Source: Undaria pinnatifida
Taxonomy: Eukaryota; Sar; Phaeophyceae; Laminariales; Alariaceae
DNA length: 64,000 bases
Direction of reading: 5' to 3'
NCBI GenBank assembly: GCA_012845835.1
Contig: JABAKD010000027.1
Span: 14,360,332 to 14,424,331, forward strand
The notes under the pieces were generated by a model, which saw nothing but the letters and a program-made list of their open reading frames with translations, searched no databases and was not told the DNA's origin. The translations under genes and the position numbers were made by a program. Shown here piece by piece: positions 56,565-64,000 of the stretch. Within the stretch, counting starts at the first letter, position 1. Every line of letters starts with the position of its first letter.

Positions 56565-59500
56565 CTAGCGTAGCATAAGAGAACGGGGAGAGCAGGATCA
56601 GGGCGAATGCAGCAGCAACGCAAGGTTGAGCAAGGGATTACATGGAAGTTGTTGCAGTTCCCCCCGTTTTAGAGCAAGTCGCGGACGGAGGTATTAATAG
56701 TGACGATGGCTGGACGGGGACAAGGTGTCCGGCAAGCTAGGGGCACTACCGGCCAATCGAAGCGTAACCACTAGGGCTATTTCATCGGCTATAATTAGTC
56801 TCTACTGTTAGTTAGCGCTTGAGGGTCGCAGTAAAAGTCAACCACAATAACTGACTTGGACTTTTATTAACAAACACAACACGTCGAGCTACAAACACGC
56901 CAATCAGATGCAAAGACGTACAACTCCGTTAAGTACAGGACGCAACTATTAACAACCGTAATATCTACCCAACTCAAAACTAATCGGCGACCTATAGTCA
57001 GCCGACCCACGGCCCAAGCAAGCAAAGCATTTCCACCAGTGCGCCGACCACGAAAACCGGCCGCACCAAGCCAGCCACGGTAGAGTTTCGAAACCAGCAG
57101 CAGTCTCACGCGTACCGCGTCGGCCTTTCGGAACACCATCAAAATCACTGACGCGATAGTACCGTTGAAAAAGGCAACCTAGTCAAACTTACACCAGACA
57201 TACAATACGTTCGAGTATGGTGAGACCAAGCTTTGTGCTTACCCATGCGCCAGTGAATAGAAACAAGAATAAACGAACGAAGTAAAAACAAAAAACGAGT
57301 TGGAACGAACGTCATCACTCTCCATCGGTTATGTCCGTACAGACAGACCCGCGGATTTTGTATCCTCCGCCGATTTTCCGCAACGACTCGTGCTACGATA
57401 AAGGTTGCATTTTTCGTCTGATATGGTTCCTGAATGGCGCCATTTTTTTTTGCAAGATATTCTCGGTGTATACTTAGCTAGCTAGGCCATGGCATTTTTC
57501 AATCGGTAGCATTTTTTTTCTTCTCGAAATTAGTGTTTTGGGTACAGAAGGACATGTCTTGAGCTCCGAAAGTGAGGGGTAGTATTAAGAAAAAAAGTGG
57601 TGCACCTCTATCGTAGCACGCGCCCAACGTCCAAAACAGCCGCCTCAAAAAGAAAGCGGCTCACCTTAGAAACTTCTGTTTCGCGAGTCTCCAGGTAAGT
57701 GCGGAAGCCCGGCTGGGAAAATACCGCCGTCAGCCCCCAAGCTCCAGGTTGCCACACGGTACACCTCAAGACGTTGTAGGCTGCGTGCCGGACCTGACTC
57801 GCAAAACACGGAAGGGACAGTCGCGTTCGAAGTGTTTGGCATTCTGGTTAAGGCGCGCGCGTGACAACCTACACCAGTTCAGCCCGGTCGCCGGTAATTT
57901 CGTCCCTGTGTCCCTTCTTTCATTGGTTGTCGTAAGGTATACTTTCCCGCTCAACTCGCTACGAACGGATACAATGCATCGGGAACCTCCACGTCATCAG
58001 CAAGAAATCAACGATTCACAGCTCTGCCAAACGTATCCGGAGTTGATTCCCGTGTTAAAGGCCCATCGACCTTTTCCATCCGCTCCGAGCATCGCGGATG
58101 AAAGAAGGTCATGTCGACGGTTCCAGCTCGGCGCGCAAGAGTAAACGGTAAAAGCTCAGCGTAGCCACCGAGCAGCTATCAAGGGGAGTATACACTACCG
58201 CGGCGTCGTACAGGTGGTTAAACCTCCGCAGCAACAGCGCATCGCCTCGTCCAAGCCGCTCTCGACTGATCCCGAAAGGTCCTCACGCGTGGAGATAACG
58301 ACGAAAAGACTAATACAGCGCCGGGTGGCTAGCTTTTGGTGGCCCCGGCTATAAACCCCACCAAAACACCCATTCTCAAAAGTTATCTAGCGTTATCTGT
58401 CAAGTACACCACAGTCGGGCGTGTTCCCCGCCTTATACTTTTACTACACACCATACACCGTAACTTTTGAGAGCGGGTGTTTTGCTGGGGTGTATAGCCA
58501 GAGCCACCAAAAGTTGGCCACCCGGCGCTGTATTAGTTTTTTCGTCGTTAACACATATCACTTAAACTTCAAGCAACTTGTCGTCGACGCGGGTGCGCAA
58601 TCTCAAACGTGTGAAACTCGCCGCCCACAACCGGGAATGCAACAATAACAAAGCCAAGCGGGGAGGTACGTCGAGCTGTAGGCAGTTCACCTCCGGAACG
58701 GGCTGGCGCGCGAGCTCTACGACCAAAGCCCCCGCAGACTTTCGATTGCATACGCCAAGCCTCTCAAACAGCGTCCGGTACAGCAAGCTCTTCGTTTCCC
58801 TCTCCTCCTCGGCCGGCGTGTTTCCCATGACTTCGTCGCCCGTCGTCGGGGACTCAGTGGTGGGAGGGCCAAGGACCAGGGCTACAGCGTGAAGAGCGGC
58901 CGCTTTTACTTCCACCTTGATTGCGGGTCGTTGGGGTTGGGGAAACGGCAAACAAGGCGTTTTCGCGTGTGACGCGGTTTAGCCGCCTTGGCAGTTAACG
59001 CGTCTCCTCGTGAATTATTGGCGTGCAGACCAATCAGGACAGACCCCAATCTTATCTTAATAGACAGGCAGTGGGGACGTTGAACCCTCTGCGTAAAAAA
59101 AATGAAACTACCTACCCGGAGGGGGAGAAGGGACGACACCTGTGGCCGCGGCTTGGTCAGGACGTCGCTGAGGCTAAATAAAACCTCCCACGAGTAGAAC
59201 CGAAAGGTAAAAGCGGTGATAAAACAAAAACGAAAACGAAAACGAGTACGTTCAGGCCACTAGTAGCGTACAGCAGCAGTGTGCAGCTGAGTGCCCGTCG
59301 GTGCAAGTATAGTTGAAAGTATTTCAGACCCTTCGATCAGCCGCCCACCTTGTGAGCAGACAGCGTCAACCAAGCGTCCAACAGGCCCTCGGTTCCATAC
59401 TCTTGCGCGAGCATTGCCTCCAACGCTTCGTTCGATGCTTTCGCCACCGTAGAAGCCGCGACCAGTCCTGCGAGCTGTGCCGGTAAGCATGCGAGAGAGA

Positions 59501-62500
59501 GATCACCCACTGGTCAGAAATAGAGCAATGCCCAAGAACGCCCTTTCGACTACATGATGCATGCGCAGATCCCACTGCAACACGGATCCCACGCGGGAAT
59601 AAAAAGGTACGAAGGAAAAACTGCGACCGGCGGCCTCGAACGTAAGCCTGAACCACACCAAAAAAGCACCGTGGAGACAAAAAACAGTTTCCCGTGGACG
59701 TGAAAAAGGCACTTACAGCAGCAGCTTACATTACATGCACAATGCCCTCTATTACAACCGCAACAAGCCAAGCTAATACTCCGGAAGGTGGTTGCTAGCA
59801 GGAATTGAGTGCACCTCGGTCACATTTTCTGAGAGACGATATTGGATAGCTCAACTCAAGAGGTATCGACAAGGCAGCGTCACCACAGCGTAGGATAGCA
59901 GCCAGTCACTGCATCGCACATTGACTAACGCCAAGGGCCCCGCTCCTGTCTCTTCGGGTGGCAAGCTTGGCAACAACATACGGTCTAAACGACGAGGATC
60001 GCTGCCAATCCGAAAGAGGGCCGCGCCGTTTACTCGCCAACAGCCTGCACCAAAAGCCTGCACTGCCAGCTTGCACCAACGGCCTGCACCAACAGACGGC
60101 ACCGACAGCTTGCAGTTACCTTGCCGGCCTCGTCGCTCCCTTCGATATGAACAGCGCAGGCCTGGAGAAAACCGGCGCGAGAGGAGGTGCTCAATTCTCC
60201 CCATACCTGCGATCGCACGCGGGTCGGGCATGGTGAAGAGGTTACGTTTCAGATAGAAGTTGTCGAAAACGATATTTCGCCGACGATCGACCAGGCGCGT
60301 ACAAACACCCACAGTTCGACGGCAACGACAACAACAACAGCAACAACGGCCATCAGCCCACCGCTGCAATTGAAAAAGAGACTATACGAAAATACGAAAT
60401 ACGACAAAAGTAGAGAGGCATGCCCGATCTACCTGACGGAGTAGCTCCAACTCACATCCAAACCCACGCCAGCAGCCTTCGCGAGAACATTGGCGAGCGT
60501 TCTGAGGGCGCTCGCTCCTAGCAAGGGGTCTGGAGGGGCAGCACTATCACCTTCCCCGCCCCCCGCGGCAACGATTAGTCCACTGAGGTGTCCACTTGTG
60601 ATGAGATGCCGCGCACCGGCCGCAGTTGAGGCCACCTGCCGGGACAATCCAAACACACAGCTGTAAGATCAACCGGGCCTCCCGTTGTCAGCGATAGGAA
60701 ACGGCCGCTCGGGGCCAACGCTAACCACACCGGAACGGTCGGCCCATTGCGAAAATCGCTCGTTTCTGATCGCAAGCACATATGGTCAACAGAAACAAAC
60801 AGGGATAACAGTTACGGTGTTGCGGCTAACTGTGGTGCGACGCCGCTACGGGGGTCACGGGGATCTCGTTTTCCATGCTGCTGCAGCCGATCGAACGAGC
60901 ACACGTGGAGTAAAATTATTAAACGCGCCCCCCCCCCCCCCTCTCCTCCCCTTTTCAACGAGTTCCGAAGCGTTCACCAGTACACGGGAGAGGCTGGCCC
61001 AGCGCGCAAAAGCCCTCGTTTCTACCGGCCCAAGCAGATAGATGGTCCACACAAAAGAAACGCCCCTCCAGGTCAAACGCTGTTCACTTGTTTGACACGG
61101 GCATCCCGGAGGAGATTCCCTAGACGCGTCCCTCTCCTCCAACGCGTGCTACAATAGGGCCAGCACGTTCGGCCCAGAACAATAACCGCGGCATTTCACG
61201 GGTCGGGGTCACCTCTCGCGGGTCCGGTCGCGTCAGGGTGACCCGAACCGAACCGTGAGAGGTGACAATCTCTCGGCCCGACCGACTCCGACCCACGAGA
61301 GTCCGAACTACCTCCTGACCCGACCCAACACAACCCGCGATATTTTAGGAACTCCCTCCCGATCCAACGGGTTATGACCCGTGAAAAGCCCTGGGATTAG
61401 GTGACTGGCGTTGGAAACACGTTTTCGTGTCGTAAGACGTTTTTTTGTTGCATACCTAGGCCATGGGACTGATGATTGTTCATCGGGTTGAACGTGTGCC
61501 ATTTTCTCAAAAAAAAAAAGTTCATTTTCTTTTTGGGTGGGAGATGCATGCATACCTCCTTAAGCGAGCTGGCCTCAGAAAAGATAACAGGTGCATGGGC
61601 ACCCCTACCGCACGTAGCACGCGCTCTGTTCTTCTCGCCTTTTCAAGGAGTTCCAACGCATTCAGCTGCAGTAGCACATCGGATGAGTCCCGAGTGAGAT
61701 TCGTCACCAGAGGCAGCGCGCCTGCGTCCAGAGCAGCGGCGAACGCCACCTCAGAAGTGCACATCAACCTAAAAGGAACATGGAGGGGCGGAAAAGGGGA
61801 AGAAAATTCATCACAGAGGGACGGTCGGGGCCATTCGTAGCCGGATGGTGTATGGTACAGACAAGTTTTGCACTACCGTACCCAGAAAATTGGGAGTTTT
61901 TGCGCACGAATCGGAATCTCAAGCGCGCAGAGATGGTTGTGAGAATCTCCCCCACGACAACGGCCTCTCGGCGTTGACGATGCAGCCCTGGTGCATATTG
62001 ATACGTCTTCATTGTTACGAATGTGATCGCCAGCGGCCGCTCAGTTCTGGATCATATAAGAACAAAGAAGCCTGTGCCCCATGTAAGGTTTTCTTAACTG
62101 CAGCAGTGCAACATAATACCGCACGCAGTTTGCTAAGATGATTTCCCAAAACATCGATCTCACAGCTGATGATTTCCATGTTGTCAAAATAAAGTGATAC
62201 CGGGTAACTGTTGCTGTCCAAGCTACACGAACTCAGCCATGTGTGGGCGCGGCGCGTCCCGACAACTCAACCAGCTATTCCCCACCAAATACGAGAAAAC
62301 CAAGAAAAGCAAACACCCCAACGGCTACACCGATCTCTACTTCACAGAGCGCCCTAGATCGGGCCACCAAGCATCGAGTACGCGGCGGAATACAGAGGAA
62401 AGGGTAAGCGAGAGAAGAATCGTGTGGCGGCATGTAACGATATGCATATAAATATACCTCAAGCACAAAAAGTTATTACGTTATGAACCACTGCCTGAAA

Positions 62501-63224
62501 TTACGGGCCTTCAGAGGCTGGTCTCAACCCCTTTAGCGCCCCAAAATCCCTCCCTATACTAACCCCAAGTAATTTGTAATCGGGTTTCCAGTTGCACAGG
62601 CGTTAACGCTATATATTTCGCTTCATTTGCTACGTGTGTGCGGGTGATCTTTACATTAAATCGTTCTTGCGACCCATCGGTACTCAGCACATCCAGTGTC
62701 CCCGCCATTTCTCCATCCTAGAAAGTACAAGCACTGCAGTTACAAAACTATTAAAACGAGACAGGTTCATATATCGCAAATTCAGTAAGGGGGTTCGGCC
62801 ATGCATTGTCAAACGTACTGGATACTAAAAAAAAAGCTGTCGTTTTTGAGACGACGGGGTGTCTGATTCGTATGCCACGCACTGGATCCGAACTACAGCA
62901 GCTACATTTTGAGGCGGCCGGGGTTCTCATTCTTGGGCCAGGTGTAACCCAAAAACAAACGGTGGTCTTCCAGGCACCTGCCCCTCGGCCCACACAGCAA
63001 GTGAAAAACACGAAACAAAAAACAAACCTGGCAGCCGTGTCCGCAAACCGAAGCTTCGGGGTCGCGGCCTGGCGCTCGGTCATTCCGGCGACCACCTCTT
63101 CTAGCTGCGACGCAAGCGCTGCCATCACCGTGCGGCGGCAGTCGGCCTCCCTCGCGGTCGATATCGATCGACCAGCCTCGGACGAAACCGTGTCGCACAG
63201 AACTACCAGGGCGCTCGCTGCTGC
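56406..63224 (-). CDS. PSMD5: PSMD5/S5b-like 26S proteasome assembly chaperone, N-terminus missing
   Basis: Eight exons on the - strand: 63224-63028, 61768-61639, 60635-60456, 60206-60120, 59474-59349, 58915-58691, 57793-57665 and 56564-56406. They join in frame into about 410 residues ending at TAG. All segments follow the order and spacing of PSMD5: DSSDVLLQLNALELLEK then VASTAAGARHLITSG, later ELARQPVPE/VRHAAYNV, WQPGAWGLTAVFSQPGF and a C-terminus with LQQGPFWVPS. PSMD5 is an ARM/HEAT-repeat protein that holds the Rpt1-Rpt2 base module during regulatory-particle assembly in the cytosol. Human PSMD5 has about 500 residues, so roughly 100 at the N-terminus are missing here. One intron uses a GC donor. 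Several introns contain MITEs. Confidence 0.8.
57387..57622 (+). mobile_element. CGTGCTACGATAG-family MITE inside a PSMD5-like intron
   Basis: About 236 bp, CTCGTGCTACGATAAAGGTT to GCACCTCTATCGTAGCACG. It ends about 40 bp from the donor of the exon at 57665. The body matches the copy at 53516. Confidence 0.85.
57665..57793 (-). CDS. PSMD5: PSMD5-like exon
   Basis: 43 codons, phase 0 to 0, acceptor TTTTGCGAGTCAG, donor TCTAAG/GTGAGC. VRHAAYNVLRCTVWQPGAWG and FSQPGFRTYLETRETE match the most conserved stretch of PSMD5 ([20 protein letters not shown]). Confidence 0.9.
58296..58550. mobile_element. Foldback element with about 90-bp inverted arms
   Basis: The left arm begins TAACGACGAAAAGACTAATA and contains CAGCGCCGGGTGG, CTTTTGGTGG, CCACCAAAACACCC and CTCAAAAGTTA. 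The right arm (about 58460-58550) carries the inverse of each in order. The central loop is about 75 bp. No ORF. It lies in a PSMD5-like intron. Confidence 0.85.
58691..58915 (-). CDS. PSMD5: PSMD5-like exon
   Basis: 75 codons, phase 0 to 0, acceptor GCAATCAAG, donor CCGGAG/GTGAAC. VEVKAAALHAVALVLGPP corresponds to VELKIRCLDAISSLLYLPP, and ELARQPVPE to the conserved QPFPE. An acidic insert (about residues 18-45 of the exon) lies between them. Confidence 0.85.
59063..59161 (+). repeat. SINE-body fragment
   Basis: Matches 41549-41645 (GCAGTGG, TTGAACC-T-TGCG, GAGAAGGGACGACACCTGTG, CGGCTTGGTC). No tRNA-like head is seen here. Confidence 0.7.
59349..59474 (-). CDS. PSMD5: PSMD5-like exon
   Basis: 42 codons, phase 0 to 0, acceptor ACCGGCACAG, donor CACAAG/GTGGGC. 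LAGLVAASTVAKASNEALEA and LLDAWLTLSAHK form ARM helices. Confidence 0.8.
60120..60206 (-). CDS. PSMD5: PSMD5-like short exon
   Basis: 29 codons, phase 0 to 0, acceptor TGCGATCGCAG, donor GGCAAG/GTAACT. The sequence AGFLQACAVHIEGSDEAG matches the FVEKVFEMIESQDP position of PSMD5. A weaker alternative starts at the internal CTCCAG acceptor, giving 14 codons. Confidence 0.6.
60456..60635 (-). CDS. PSMD5: PSMD5-like exon
   Basis: 60 codons, phase 0 to 0, acceptor TTGTCCCGGCAG, donor GGAT/GTGAGT. Contains VASTAAGARHLITSGHLSGL, a Gly-rich loop, and DPLLGASALRTLANVLAKA, aligned with the central ARM repeats of PSMD5. An alternative acceptor TCTTACAG lies 25 nt upstream but would break the ungapped alignment. 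Confidence 0.85.
61141..61627 (+). mobile_element. CGTGCTACGATAG-family element enlarged by a TGACCCG-rich insert
   Basis: It begins AACGCGTGCTACAATAGGG and ends ACCGCACGTAGCACGCGC. The second half has family body (GCATACCTAGGCCATGGGAC, GTTCATCGG). The first half (61195-61335) is a GGGTCGGGTC / TGACCCGACC-rich block with inverted GGTCACCTCTC / GAGAGGTGAC. Confidence 0.65.
61639..61768 (-). CDS. PSMD5: PSMD5-like exon with GC donor
   Basis: The acceptor CCTTTTAG precedes G TTG ATG. It carries AFAAALDAGALPLVTNL and LLQLNALELLEK, one ARM repeat. The frame joins the next exon without gap against PSMD5 only if the exon ends at GAAAAG, before GCGAGA. That implies a GC-AG intron. A MITE copy begins about 15 bp after this donor. 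Confidence 0.8.
61769..63027 (-). other. Long intron of the PSMD5-like gene
   Basis: 1.26 kb with a GTTTGT donor. It contains a decayed R1-like end (about 62130-62175, GATCTCACAGCTGATGATTTCC) and a segment related to 55360-55440. No exon was identified. Confidence 0.5.
63028..63224 (-). CDS. PSMD5: PSMD5-like exon (most upstream found)
   Basis: The acceptor TTTTGGGCAG precedes GCAGCAGCG; 65 codons plus 2 nt. Helical ARM-type content: ALVVLCDTVSSEAG, ALASQLEEVVAGM, PKLRFADTAA. The donor CCAG/GTTTGT leaves AG, which joins G of the next exon to give Arg. No start codon or upstream exon could be fixed. Confidence 0.65.
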
Positions 63225-64000
63225 CTGCCCAAAACATGGAAACCACTGGGGCTGTGAGTCGGCTGGACTTGACGGGTAGTTATTAGTTTGTGGCTGGCAT
63301 GATCAGTGCCGGCAGAGAGCGCGAGCGGTTGAGAACGCGACGGGCGTCGTCAGCCTGGAAAAACTGCTGCAGCCGGGTTGCTTCCACCCAGGTTTGCCGC
63401 AGACAAGGCAAGGGTGAGCCCCTCTGTAGTACACACCACGCGTGCGCATCGACATCAATACGGCTGTGAGTTGTATGAACAGTCTTACATGGGTGAAGTA
63501 GGCCGACCAACTCGTTGCAGTTTTCCTCGATCTAATACGCATCGCGGGCCACAAACGGCACCAGTCAGGCACAGAAACGCAGCCCTTCCTACGGTACCGC
63601 ACAAACTTGACAATTACTTAACCAACCAAAAAACTAGTTGGCGACTTAGAGTCAATCACCTCAAAAGCCTGAAAAACAGCAACCATCGTCACAAAATAGG
63701 GGCGGGGGAGCGGGGGGGGGGGGGGGGGGCGGGGGGGGGGGGAAAGCGCGAGCGCAACTGCAAAGCATTTTTTTTCGTGAGACCGACACGCGCCGCTCAC
63801 TCGCGTGCTACAAAGCTGGTGCAGAGGCGCAGAACGTGTACGGCGTGCAGGACACTGGTGCGAATAATGCATGACGTTAAGCTCAAAACAACGAGCCATC
63901 CACCACAGTAGAACAAAAAATATGAAAGGGAGGTCATCCCGCATTGCCAACCGCGGACCACAAGCAAAGGAGCTTATACGCAACTCCCACTACCCCAAAA
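63225..64000. other. Unresolved upstream end of the PSMD5-like gene
   Basis: A - strand segment at about 63400-63290 (TWVEATRLQQFFQADDARRV) looks like coding and ends in a stop. It has no usable donor to the next exon, so it may be a neighbouring gene end or chance. A poly(G) tract (63710-63740) and a possible MITE end (GCGTGCTACAAAG at 63805) follow. Confidence 0.35.

Noticed and set aside
1..64000. CRISPR arrays, bacterial operons, rRNA genes, phage-type integrated genes
   Set aside because: No regularly spaced direct repeats with unique spacers, no ribosome-binding-site gene series, no rRNA-like sequence and no viral structural or replication proteins were recognised.

Overview
The window is eukaryotic nuclear DNA: split genes with long introns, abundant simple repeats, MITE-like elements and retroelement remains, plus one assembly gap of 500 Ns (2742-3241). 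No bacterial-style gene layout is present. Large introns, long C/G homopolymers, (CTG)n tracts, TTAGGG-type telomere-like repeats and the gene content fit a stramenopile, most likely a brown alga of the Ectocarpus type. That placement is an inference; no marker gene here proves it.

Three host genes can be reconstructed exon by exon. Two are tandem paralogues on the + strand, copy 1 at 5659-23533 and copy 2 at 31922-51702. Each encodes a signal peptide whose predicted cleavage exposes an N-terminal Cys-Ser-Cys, then a netrin/TIMP-type (NTR) domain split over two exons, then one or more about 60-residue Cys-rich modules, one exon each and all in phase 0, and a shorter Cys-rich terminal module. 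Copy 2 is intact: 6 exons, 397 aa, NTR plus three 10-Cys modules plus an 8-Cys end module. Copy 1 has one module carrying an in-frame TGA and a degraded last exon, so it is truncated or a pseudogene. The expected role is a secreted inhibitor or binding protein acting on extracellular metalloproteases. The third gene, on the - strand at 56406-63224, is a PSMD5/S5b-like armadillo-repeat proteasome assembly chaperone. Eight exons (about 410 aa) are recovered; its N-terminal end is not found and may lie outside the window. Copy 2 and PSMD5 are convergent.

Mobile DNA fills much of the rest. The 12-kb intron 1 of copy 2 carries a tyrosine-recombinase retroelement (about 33982-39678, - strand) whose flanks follow the A1-ORFs-B1-A2-B2 split direct repeat plan of Ngaro/PAT elements, but with no visible reverse transcriptase. 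The same intron holds an inverted pair of a dispersed repeat (here called R1) and a tRNA-derived SINE-like unit followed by a long AAAGG tract. A Harbinger-like MITE with 56-bp perfect TIRs and a TTA duplication (3362-4171) sits inside another R1 copy; other R1 copies show the empty site. A separate MITE family with termini close to CGTGCTACGATAGAGGT recurs at eight or more places, and one copy hosts an 11-bp satellite of about 500 bp.

Region by region: 1-2741 tandem GC-rich repeats; 3242-4440 R1 with nested MITE; 5659-23533 NTR copy 1, whose long last intron holds a gag-like - strand relic (17105-18957) and a TRIM-like direct-repeat pair (21777-22902); 23534-31921 intergenic with a decayed gypsy-type RT relic; 31922-51702 NTR copy 2; 51703-56405 intergenic with three MITE copies; 56406-63224 PSMD5-like; 63225-64000 unresolved.
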